Shown here in pieces: positions 1-7,613 of a stretch of DNA of 64,000 nt. The position numbers and the translations under genes were made by a program. The stretch is from JACQFK01 sp964619955. Its GTDB lineage: Bacteria; Planctomycetota; MHYJ01; JACPRB01. The stretch is from the NCBI GenBank assembly GCA_964619955.1, contig CAZUJF010000002.1, positions 62,001-126,000 of the forward strand, written 5' to 3'. Within the stretch, counting starts at the first letter, position 1; each line of letters opens with the position of its first letter. Below the pieces are notes generated by a model. That model ran no database searches. It had not been told where the DNA came from and saw nothing but the letters and a program-made list of their open reading frames with translations.

Positions 1-2
1 GA

Positions 3-461
3 TTGAAGGCGTACATCAAGATCGGGAAGCTCGCGGGCGAGTCGATGAAGAAGCCCCGCGCGGACAAGGGGTTCTCGGACCTGCTCTCCGTCACGCTGGG
101 CGGCAGCTGCAACTGGGACTTCGCCCAGGAAGCCCAGCCCACGCGGCTCGTCGGCTTCTCGGGCGTCTCCGTCACGAAGTACGTGAACGGCTCGACCCCC
201 ATCCTGCTGATCGGCTGCCTCAAGGAGAAGCTGATCAAGGAGGTCGAGATCATCATCGAGGACGACAAGGGCGAGGACTTCATCTACATCCGCCTGAAGG
301 AGGAGGTCCGCATCTGCAGCGACTCCATCTCCTTCAGCGGCTCCGAGATGCTCGAGAACATCACCTTCGCCGGCAAGGTCATGGAGATCGAGCACAAGGC
401 GAAGAACAAGAAGGACGACATCAAGTGGGCCGACATCCAGCAGAAGGGCGCTGAGATCTAG
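3..461 (+). CDS. hcp: Type VI secretion tube protein Hcp (TssD), 5' end at window edge
   Basis: Hcp forms the hexameric rings stacked into the inner tube of the type VI secretion system, and it is also secreted. The readable protein is about 152 residues, close to the family's 150-170. It begins IKIGKLAGES, the usual Hcp opening beta-strand and loop, and ends in the typical strand pattern (ITFAGKVMEIEH). The first usable start is a TTG at position 3. Family members usually carry a few residues before this strand, so the true start may lie just upstream of the window. The neighbours tssE, tssF and tssG support the call. Confidence 0.85.
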   Translation: MKAYIKIGKLAGESMKKPRADKGFSDLLSVTLGGSCNWDFAQEAQPTRLVGFSGVSVTKYVNGSTPILLIGCLKEKLIKEVEIIIEDDKGEDFIYIRLKEEVRICSDSISFSGSEMLENITFAGKVMEIEHKAKNKKDDIKWADIQQKGAEI

Positions 462-525
462 TTTTTTCCCGAGCCGCCCGTCCCGGCCCCGTCGCGGGGC
501 CGGGACGGCGGCCGGATCCCCCCTC

Positions 526-939
526 ATGTCCTCCGACCGCTCCCTGTTCGAACGCCTCGCCCGGCCGGCCGGTCCGGGGGGGCGGAGCGCCGTCCGGAGC
601 GGCGCGGAGCTGGCCCGCTCGGTGCTCCGCAACCTCCAGCGCATCCTCAACTCGCGGCTGGGCGCCTCCATGGCCCAGCCGGATCTCGGCATGCCCGCCC
701 CCTCCGACGTCGCGCAGGCGGCCCCGGACGCGGTGGTCCTCGTGATGAAGAACCTGCGCGCCTGTATCGAAAAATACGAGCCGCGGCTCGCGTCGGTGGA
801 CATCGCGCACGTGGAGGCGGCCGACGACGTGCTCAGCCTGCGCTTCCAGATCACCGGCCGGCTGACCGGGCCCGACGGCACGACGCTGAGTTTCGACACC
901 CTGGTCGGCCCGAGCGGCCGGATCCTGCTTCAGGGCTGA
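526..939 (+). CDS. tssE: Type VI secretion baseplate subunit TssE (gp25-like)
   Basis: TssE is the gp25/lysozyme-like wedge protein of the T6SS baseplate. The 137-residue product has the family's helix (SVLRNLQRILNSR), the loop with a DLGMP segment, and a C-terminal beta-sandwich ending near a FDTLVGPSGRI strand. It starts at an ATG 64 bp after hcp, and its stop lies 5 bp before the tssF start, so the two are surely co-transcribed. In phage gp25 this protein joins the sheath to the baseplate, and the same role is inferred here. Confidence 0.88.
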   Translation: MSSDRSLFERLARPAGPGGRSAVRSGAELARSVLRNLQRILNSRLGASMAQPDLGMPAPSDVAQAAPDAVVLVMKNLRACIEKYEPRLASVDIAHVEAADDVLSLRFQITGRLTGPDGTTLSFDTLVGPSGRILLQG

Positions 940-944
940 AAGAC

Positions 945-2681
945 GTGTTCAACAAGTACTACCAGGACGAGCTGGCCTACCTGCGGGAGCTCGGGCAGGA
1001 GTTCGCCCGGGCCAATCCCGAGGGCGCCCATTTCATCGGCGAGCCCGCCAGCGACCCCGACGTGGAGCGCCTGCTCGAGGGGTTCGCGTTCCTCACGGCC
1101 CGCATCCGGCAGAAACTCGACGACGAGGTCCCCGAGCTCACGCACGCGCTCCTGGAGATGTTCTGGCCGCATTACCTCCGCCCCCTGCCCTCGCTGACCA
1201 TCATGCAGTTCGAGGCGCTTCCGCAGGCGGCGAAGGAGACGCGGACGATCCCCCGGGGGACCGAGCTGCAGTCGGTGCCCGTGGACGGCACCCCCTGCCG
1301 CTTCCGCACCACGGCGGAGGCGGTGCTGCAGCCGCTGGCCGTGGAGGCCGTCGCCCTGCGCACCGAGCAGCCTCCGCGCCTGTCGGTCCGCTTCCGTCTT
1401 CCCGAGGGCGTCCCGCCCGCGAAGCTCGGGCCGGGCCCGATCCGGCTCCACCTCGCCGGGGACGCGACGGCCTCCCGGGCGCTGTATCTCTGCCTGACGC
1501 ACCACCTGAAGAGGATCTCCGCGCAGGCCGCGGGCGGCCCGGCGGTCCCGCTCCCGGGGGCCTCCGTGAAACCCGCGGGCTTCGCCGACGGGGAGTACAT
1601 CCTCCCCTATTCCGCGGCGTCCTTTTCAGGCTTCCGGCACCTGCAGGAATACTTCGCGTACCCCGCCAAGTTCATGTTCGTCGACGTGGCGGGCCTCGGG
1701 GGCCTTTCCGCCCTGGGCGCCGCGACCTCCTTCGAGCTTCATTTCGAGCTGTCCCGCCTGCCGGAGAAGATGCCCCCGGTCGGCACCGCGAACGTGCTGC
1801 TGCACTGCGCCCCCGCGGTCAACCTCTTCCCCCACGACGCCGATCCGGTGAGGCTCGACCACACCCGGACGGAGTACAAGGTCCGCCCCTCGGGCGGCGA
1901 CACCACGCACTTCGAGATCTACTCGATCGAGAAGGTGTCCGGCGTGGCGCGGGGCACCGGGCGCTCCCGCGACTACCTGCCCTTCTACCGCTTCGCCCGC
2001 CCCAAGGGCTCCGAGGCCCTCTACTACCGGCACCGTCTCGAGCCCGCGGTGGCGTCCGACGGCACCGAGCTCTTCATCGAGCCGATGCCCGCGGAGGGCT
2101 CCGCCGAGGCGCCCGACATCGAGGTGCTCTCCCTCGACCTCACCTGCACGAACCGGCAGCTGCCCTCGAAGCTCCGCGTGGGCGACGTCAACGTCCCGAC
2201 CAGCGCCTCGCCGACCTTCGTGCGCTTCAAGAACCTCACCCGGCCGACCGTGTCCGTCGCGCCGCCGCTCACGGGGGACGCGCTGCTGCGGCTCCTGTCC
2301 CACCTCGCGCTGAACTACCTCACGCTGACGGACATCGAGGCCTTCCGCACGATGCTCTCGCTCTACAACTTCCGCGCGCGGGTGGACCGCCAGGCGGAGA
2401 ACGCGCAGAAGCTGCTGCTCGAGGGGATCCGCAAGCTGTCCTCCGAGCCCACCACGCGCCTCGTGCGCGGGCACCCCGTGCGCGGCGTCTCGGTGGAGAT
2501 CGAGGTGGACGAGGACCAGCTCGGCGGCGAGGGCGAGGCGTGGCTCTTCGGCTCGGTGCTCGACGAATTCTTCTCGCAGTACGTGTCGCTCAACGCCTTC
2601 AGCCGCCTCACGATGAAGGGGCTCAAATACGGGGAGGTCTGCTCGTGGCCGGCGAGGACCGGGGACCGGATCCTGCTGTAA
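945..2681 (+). CDS. tssF: Type VI secretion baseplate subunit TssF
   Basis: TssF (VasA, a gp6-like wedge) is the largest baseplate wedge protein and works in a complex with TssG, TssE and TssK. The product is 578 residues, near the usual 580-620. Its N-terminus reads MFNKYYQDELAYLRELG, followed by FAxxxP and a DPDVERLLEGFAFL segment, which are the strongest family signatures. The GTG at 945 is chosen because the TssF signature starts immediately there and the tssE stop is 5 bp upstream. The 3' end overlaps the start of tssG by 37 bp, consistent with translational coupling. Confidence 0.92.
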   Translation: MFNKYYQDELAYLRELGQEFARANPEGAHFIGEPASDPDVERLLEGFAFLTARIRQKLDDEVPELTHALLEMFWPHYLRPLPSLTIMQFEALPQAAKETRTIPRGTELQSVPVDGTPCRFRTTAEAVLQPLAVEAVALRTEQPPRLSVRFRLPEGVPPAKLGPGPIRLHLAGDATASRALYLCLTHHLKRISAQAAGGPAVPLPGASVKPAGFADGEYILPYSAASFSGFRHLQEYFAYPAKFMFVDVAGLGGLSALGAATSFELHFELSRLPEKMPPVGTANVLLHCAPAVNLFPHDADPVRLDHTRTEYKVRPSGGDTTHFEIYSIEKVSGVARGTGRSRDYLPFYRFARPKGSEALYYRHRLEPAVASDGTELFIEPMPAEGSAEAPDIEVLSLDLTCTNRQLPSKLRVGDVNVPTSASPTFVRFKNLTRPTVSVAPPLTGDALLRLLSHLALNYLTLTDIEAFRTMLSLYNFRARVDRQAENAQKLLLEGIRKLSSEPTTRLVRGHPVRGVSVEIEVDEDQLGGEGEAWLFGSVLDEFFSQYVSLNAFSRLTMKGLKYGEVCSWPARTGDRILL

Positions 2682-3700
2682 GCGCGAGGCTCCTCAGGGA
2701 GGGCTTCCGCTTCAGCTTCTTCCAGGCGGTGCGCCTGCTTCAGGTCTCGCGCCCTGACGCGGCCCTCGTGGGCCGGCAGGGCCCGGTGGACCGGGAGATC
2801 CTCCGCTTCCGCCCGGAGCTCGGGCTGGGCTTCCCCGCGTCCGACGTCGCCGGCATCCGGGAGGCGCCCTCGCCGTCGGAGCTGCCCCGCTACGAGATCG
2901 CCACGACGTTCATGGGCCTCTACGGGCCGTCCTCCCCGCTGCCCTCGTATTTCACCGAGGAGCTGATCCACGCCGAGCAGGACGACGAATGCCTCCAGCG
3001 GGAGTTCCTCGACATCTTCCACCACCGGGCGATCTCGCTGTTCTACCGGGCCTGGGAGAAATACCGCTACTCGGTGGGGTTCCGGAACGACGGCTCCGAC
3101 CCCGAGTCGCGCCGCCTGCTGGCGCTGCTCGGCGGGGCGGCGCTGCCGGCGGACCACCACGTGCCCGCCGTCCGCCTGCTCGGCTTCGCCGGGCTCCTGA
3201 CGCAGGTGCCCCGCTCGGCCGCCAGCCTGCGCGGCCTGCTCGCCGGATATTTCGAGGGCGTGCCCGTCCGGGTGGAGCCCTTCGCCGGACGCTGGGTGGA
3301 GATCCCGGAGGACCAGCGCTGCCGGCTCGGGGTCTCCGGCACCACGCTCGGGCTCGACACGAGCCTCGGCGACCGCGTCTACGACCTCGCCGCGACGTTC
3401 CGCGTGGAACTGGGCCCGCTGGGCCGCGAGGACTTCATGGCATTCCTCCCCTCCGGCGATAGAATGCCGGAGCTTCGGGAGCTGGTGGACCTGGTCAACG
3501 GGGACGGCCTCGACTACGAGATCGAGCTGATCCTGCGGGACGCGGAGGTCCCGGCGCTCCAGTTGTGCGGACCGACGGCCCGCCTGGGCTGGTGCTCCTG
3601 GCTGGGGCGGCGGGACGGCATGGACGCGCGTTTCAAGATCTTGGTGAAAGGATGGCAGCATGGCCGACGTGAACCTCAAGGCGCTGGTCGCACGGCTTGA
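2645..3700 (+). CDS. tssG: Type VI secretion baseplate subunit TssG
   Basis: TssG (gp7-like) pairs with TssF in the baseplate wedge. The 351-residue product has the family's N-terminal signature (FRFSFFQAVRLLQ), then VRFRPxLxLGFP-type residues and a GLYGPSSPLPSYFTEEL motif at about residues 95-111. The reading frame stays open farther upstream inside tssF. The GTG at 2645 is chosen because it places the conserved FFQAVRLL segment at about residue 24, as in relatives. The end overlaps clpV by 41 bp. Confidence 0.9.
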   Translation: MAGEDRGPDPAVSARLLREGFRFSFFQAVRLLQVSRPDAALVGRQGPVDREILRFRPELGLGFPASDVAGIREAPSPSELPRYEIATTFMGLYGPSSPLPSYFTEELIHAEQDDECLQREFLDIFHHRAISLFYRAWEKYRYSVGFRNDGSDPESRRLLALLGGAALPADHHVPAVRLLGFAGLLTQVPRSAASLRGLLAGYFEGVPVRVEPFAGRWVEIPEDQRCRLGVSGTTLGLDTSLGDRVYDLAATFRVELGPLGREDFMAFLPSGDRMPELRELVDLVNGDGLDYEIELILRDAEVPALQLCGPTARLGWCSWLGRRDGMDARFKILVKGWQHGRREPQGAGRTA

Positions 3701-6296
3701 CCGCTTCTGCACGCGGTCGCTGGAGGCCGCCGCGGGCCTCTGCATCTCGCGGACCCATTACGAGGTCACGCCGGAACACCTGCTGCTCGCGTTCTCCGAG
3801 GACGTCACGGCGGACGTCCAGCAGATCTACAAGCACTTCGGCGTGGACGCGGGCAGGGTCCAGAAGGGCCTCTCGCAGGTCCTGGACACGCTCAAGACGG
3901 GCAACGCGGGGCGCCCCGTGTTCTCGCCCCTGCTCGTGGAATGGATCCAGCAGGGCTGGCTCTGCGCCTCGCTCGATTTCGGCCTCGCGGAGATCCGCTC
4001 GGGCGTGATGCTCCAGGCGCTGCTCGCCAACGCGAGCCGCCTGGGGGCGGACGAGGTCGTGACGCTCCTGGAGGGGATCAACCGCCTCGACCTCAAGGCG
4101 AAGTACTCGACGATCATCGCGAACTCCTCGGAGCAGTCGCGCCGCATGGGCGCGGGGGAGGCCACGAGCGGCGCCGGGGCTGCGTCCGCGGCGCCCACGG
4201 GAGAGGGCGCGCTCGCCAAGTTCGCGAACAACTTCACGCAGCAGGCGCGCGACGGGAAGATCGACCCGGTCTTCGGGCGCGACCGCGAGATCCGCCAGAT
4301 GATCGACATCCTGGCGCGGCGCCGGAAGAACAATCCCATCTGCGTCGGCGAGCCGGGGGTCGGCAAGACCGCCGTCGTGGAAGGCCTGGCCCTGAAGGTG
4401 GTCGAGGGGGACGTGCCGGACGCGCTCAAGAACGTCGAGGTGCTCGGCCTCGACATCGGCCTGCTGCAGGCCGGCGCGAGCGTGAAGGGCGAGTTCGAGA
4501 ACCGCCTCAAGGGGGTGATCGAGGAGGTCAAGGCCTCCCCGAAGCCGGTCATCCTCTTCATCGACGAGGCGCACACGCTGATCGGCGCCGGGGGCGCCGC
4601 GGGCGGCGGCGACGCCGCGAACCTGCTCAAGCCCGCGCTCGCGCGCGGCGAGCTGCGGACGATCGCCGCGACCACCTGGAGCGAGTACAAGAAGTACTTC
4701 GAGAAGGACGCCGCCCTCGCACGCCGCTTCCAGCTGGTCAAGCTCGACGAGCCGGACGAGGCGACGACGGTGACCATGCTCCGCGGTCTGCGCGACCGCT
4801 ACGAAAAGGCCCACGGGGTCGTGATCCGCGACGAGGCGCTCACCGCGGCCGCCCAGCTGGGCAGCCGCTACATCGCGGGCCGCCAGCATCCGGACAAGGG
4901 CGTGGACCTCATGGACACGAGCGCGGCGCGCGTGAAGATCGCGCTGACGACGAAGCCTCCCGAAATCCAGGATCTGGACCGCCGGGTGCAGGAGCTCGAG
5001 CGCGAGCAGGCGGCCCTGACGCGGGACCGCCAGGGCGGCAACAAGGGCCTCGACGAGCGCCTGGCCGAGGCGGCGAAGGAAGTGACGGCGGCGAAGGCGA
5101 GGATCGCCGAGCTGACCGCGCGCTGGCAGAAGGAGAAGGCCGCGGTCGAGAAGGTCCTCGCCGTCCGAAAGAAGATCGACGGGCCCGAGGGGAAGAAGGA
5201 CGCCGCGAAGCTGGCGCCCGAGCTCGAATCGGCCCTCCTGGCGCTCAAGGAGATCCAGGGCCGCGATCCCATGATGTTCGCCGAGGTGACGCCCGAGGTG
5301 GTGGCCCGCGTGGTCGCCGACTGGACGGGCATCCCCATCGGGAAGATGGTGCAGGACCAGGCCCAGGCGCTGCTCACGTTCGAGCAGAACCTGCGGCAGC
5401 GCATCAAGGGGCAGGATCACGTCTCCTCGATGGTCGGCACGGGCATCCGCGCCGCGAAGGCGGGCCTCAAGAACCCGCGCACGCCCATGGGCGTCTTCCT
5501 CTTCGTCGGCCCCTCGGGCGTCGGCAAGACCGAGACGGCCCTCGGCGTGGCGGACCTGCTCTTCGGCGGCGAGCGCTTCCTCACGGTCATCAACATGTCG
5601 GAGTTCCAGGAGAAGCACACGGTTTCCCGGCTCATCGGCTCGCCCCCGGGCTACGTCGGTTACGGCGAGGGCGGCGTGCTCACCGAGGCGGTGCGGCAGA
5701 AGCCGTATTCCGTCGTGCTCCTGGACGAATGCGAGAAGGCCGACCCGGAGGTCCTCAACCTCTTCTACCAGGTCTTCGACAAGGGCATGCTGTCGGACGG
5801 CGAGGGCCGCGAGGTCGACTTCAAGGACACCGTCCTCTTCCTCACGAGCAACCTGGCGACGGACCTCATCATGCAGAGCGTCGCGGACGGCTCGCGGCCG
5901 CCGATGGAGGATCTCATCGCGCTGATCCGTCCGGCGCTCTCGAAGCACTTCAAGCCCGCGCTGCTGGCGCGCATGACGATCATCCCCTTCTACCCCATCG
6001 GGCAGGACGCGCTGAAGGAGATCACCCGGCTCAAGCTCGGGCAGCTCGAGAAGCGGCTCAAGCAGAACCACAAGATGGCGATGGACGTGGACCCGAAGGT
6101 CGTCGACGCGATCGCCGAGCGCTGCACCGAGGTGGAGACCGGCGCGCGCAACGTGGACCACATCATCTCGGGCACGCTGCTGCCGAAGATCTCGAACGAG
6201 ATCCTCCAGCAGATGGCCACGGGGACGATGCCGGACCGGATCTCGGTGACGCTGGACGCCAAGGGCGATTTCGGGTTCGCCTTCTCGAAGAAGTAG
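3660..6296 (+). CDS. clpV: Type VI secretion ATPase ClpV (TssH)
   Basis: ClpV is the AAA+ unfoldase that disassembles the contracted TssB/TssC sheath so that it can be reused. The 878-residue product has a Clp N domain (about residues 10-150), a first AAA module with Walker A GEPGVGKT at 230-237 and a FIDEAHTLIGAGG Walker B, a coiled middle region (about 430-510), and a second AAA module with Walker A GPSGVGKT at 617-624. The IGSPPGYVGYGEGG pore segment follows. A Shine-Dalgarno-like AAAGGA precedes the ATG. ClpB is the main alternative, but the T6SS neighbours decide for ClpV. Confidence 0.93.
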   Translation: MADVNLKALVARLDRFCTRSLEAAAGLCISRTHYEVTPEHLLLAFSEDVTADVQQIYKHFGVDAGRVQKGLSQVLDTLKTGNAGRPVFSPLLVEWIQQGWLCASLDFGLAEIRSGVMLQALLANASRLGADEVVTLLEGINRLDLKAKYSTIIANSSEQSRRMGAGEATSGAGAASAAPTGEGALAKFANNFTQQARDGKIDPVFGRDREIRQMIDILARRRKNNPICVGEPGVGKTAVVEGLALKVVEGDVPDALKNVEVLGLDIGLLQAGASVKGEFENRLKGVIEEVKASPKPVILFIDEAHTLIGAGGAAGGGDAANLLKPALARGELRTIAATTWSEYKKYFEKDAALARRFQLVKLDEPDEATTVTMLRGLRDRYEKAHGVVIRDEALTAAAQLGSRYIAGRQHPDKGVDLMDTSAARVKIALTTKPPEIQDLDRRVQELEREQAALTRDRQGGNKGLDERLAEAAKEVTAAKARIAELTARWQKEKAAVEKVLAVRKKIDGPEGKKDAAKLAPELESALLALKEIQGRDPMMFAEVTPEVVARVVADWTGIPIGKMVQDQAQALLTFEQNLRQRIKGQDHVSSMVGTGIRAAKAGLKNPRTPMGVFLFVGPSGVGKTETALGVADLLFGGERFLTVINMSEFQEKHTVSRLIGSPPGYVGYGEGGVLTEAVRQKPYSVVLLDECEKADPEVLNLFYQVFDKGMLSDGEGREVDFKDTVLFLTSNLATDLIMQSVADGSRPPMEDLIALIRPALSKHFKPALLARMTIIPFYPIGQDALKEITRLKLGQLEKRLKQNHKMAMDVDPKVVDAIAERCTEVETGARNVDHIISGTLLPKISNEILQQMATGTMPDRISVTLDAKGDFGFAFSKK

Positions 6297-6320
6297 GGGC
6301 CGCGGCGGAAAGCCCTACTT
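6291..6320. terminator. Hairpin shared by two convergent genes
   Basis: AAGTAGGG (6291-6298) pairs with CCCTACTT (6313-6320). The hairpin spans the stop codons of clpV on the plus strand and of the 6315-7340 gene on the minus strand, so each arm carries one TAG stop. This fits a compact bidirectional terminator. There is no long T run, so efficiency is uncertain. Confidence 0.5.
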
Positions 6321-7340
6321 GACGAGCCCGTGCAGGGTCTTCGCCAGGCCGAACTTCTCCCACTTGCTGTTCACCGAGTTCTTGAATTTCTCGAAGCGGC
6401 CCAGACCCCGGAATTTCCAGACGTTCGTCGAGAGGCCGTTGAGCTTCAACCTCGAGCCGCGGATGAGCTTGCCCGCGTGATTCTGGACGTACTCCAGGTC
6501 CGGGCGGATCTGCTCGATCTTCGTCATCCAGCCGGGCAGGCCGATGTCCGCGATCATGAAGGACAGCAGGTCGCTGGTGTTCGACTCCGTGAGCAGGTAG
6601 GCGCCGAGGATGGGCGAGTCCTTGAAGACGTCGACGTTGAGCTTGTCCGCGTTCTTCAGGGCGTCGTTGCCGTCGAGCATCTCGTGGATGTCGCGCGCCC
6701 AGAGGTAGAGCGACTGGCAGAGGTTCGCGATCGTCTTGGCTGCCCCGGCGACCGGGCCCGAGATGGCCCCGCCGTCCACGAAGAACATGCCCGCCGTGGT
6801 GGCGGCGTGCGCGGCGTTGATCGAGCCCTTCACCAGGTTCTCGTTCCGCGCGCGGTCGAGCATCTCGCGGATCGCCCCGCAGGCGGCGAGCGGATCGCCC
6901 GACCGCACCACCGCGGACTTGTTCTTCACCTGGTGCTCCTGCCAGGCGCGGCGCGCGGCCTGGCCGAAATAGCGGACCGCCTGGGCGCCGCTCTCGATGG
7001 AGCCCAGGCAGGGGACGGCGCTGATGAAACACTGCACTTCCTTCAGGATCTGGCTGAAGGCGGGCCCGAGGAGCGGCGCGTACTGGGTCCAGTCGCCGTT
7101 GAAGAGGTCCTTCAGCAGGCTTTCCGCCTGGGCCTTGGCGAGGGGGCCGCCGATCTTGCCGAGCGATTTCTCGACGTCCTTGACCGCGTCGATGAGGTTG
7201 CCCGACTGCTTGACGTGATCCAGAGTGCTGATGCTCAGGGAGCAGCCGCCGAAGGTCTCCTGCAGCAGCTCCCGCCGCGCCCTGGCCAGCTCGGCCATGG
7301 CCTTGAATTCGCCCATGCTGAGTCCGGGCATGATCGGCAC
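6315..7340 (-). CDS. Unknown protein inside the T6SS locus, possible effector
   Basis: I do not recognise this 341-residue protein. It is mostly helical in appearance and has no signal peptide. A hydrophobic alanine/glycine-rich stretch around residues 180-215 (TTAGMFFVDGG, GPVAGAAKTIA) could be an amphipathic or membrane-inserting segment. The basic C-terminus is rich in Lys, Phe and Trp. It lies on the opposite strand between clpV and vgrG, a place where T6SS cargo or accessory genes are often found. Effector status is inferred from position and the hydrophobic centre only. It has its own upstream hairpin at 7380-7420. Confidence 0.6.
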   Translation of the reverse strand: MPIMPGLSMGEFKAMAELARARRELLQETFGGCSLSISTLDHVKQSGNLIDAVKDVEKSLGKIGGPLAKAQAESLLKDLFNGDWTQYAPLLGPAFSQILKEVQCFISAVPCLGSIESGAQAVRYFGQAARRAWQEHQVKNKSAVVRSGDPLAACGAIREMLDRARNENLVKGSINAAHAATTAGMFFVDGGAISGPVAGAAKTIANLCQSLYLWARDIHEMLDGNDALKNADKLNVDVFKDSPILGAYLLTESNTSDLLSFMIADIGLPGWMTKIEQIRPDLEYVQNHAGKLIRGSRLKLNGLSTNVWKFRGLGRFEKFKNSVNSKWEKFGLAKTLHGLVK

Positions 7341-7379
7341 CCTTTCATTCGTCCCGGCGGCGCGTGGTTCGATGGACTT

Positions 7380-7420
7380 GATTCCGCAACTTGCCCGCAG
7401 CGGCGGGCGGCTGCGGAATC
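7380..7420. promoter_or_regulatory. Nested inverted repeat upstream of the 6315-7340 gene
   Basis: Perfect 9-bp outer arms GATTCCGCA (7380-7388) and TGCGGAATC (7412-7420) enclose a second pair, GCCCGC (7393-7398) and GCGGGC (7403-7408). The element begins 40 bp upstream of the minus-strand start at 7340 and lies in the gap shared with vgrG. It could be an operator or a 5' leader hairpin. A terminator is less likely because no gene ends here. Confidence 0.5.
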
Positions 7421-7562
7421 ATAGGTGACTCACCACGGGCCGGGACCCGGAGAGCGTACTTCATGGGCCGTGCCCCGGCAAGCCTCGTCGCGTTTATCCG
7501 GTCACGCCGGCCCGCCGATGACCGTCGTATTCAAGTGTTCCGCGGAGGGCGGGACCATTCGT

Positions 7563-7590
7563 TTGACAGCGTCCCCCTGCGGGGTAGGAT
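7563..7590 (+). promoter_or_regulatory. Sigma-70-like promoter for vgrG
   Basis: A consensus -35 box TTGACA (7563-7568) is followed after 16 bp by TAGGAT (7585-7590), which matches the TATAAT consensus at four of six positions. A GGAGG ribosome site (7602-7606) and the vgrG ATG (7614) follow. This suggests that the vgrG module is transcribed separately from hcp-clpV. Confidence 0.5.
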
Positions 7591-7613
7591 GCTCGCAACA
7601 CGGAGGTTGAACC

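Noticed and set aside
3633..6161. An 842-codon minus-strand frame opposite clpV.
   Set aside because: Shadow of the ClpV gene, whose Walker motifs and pore residues are all on the plus strand.
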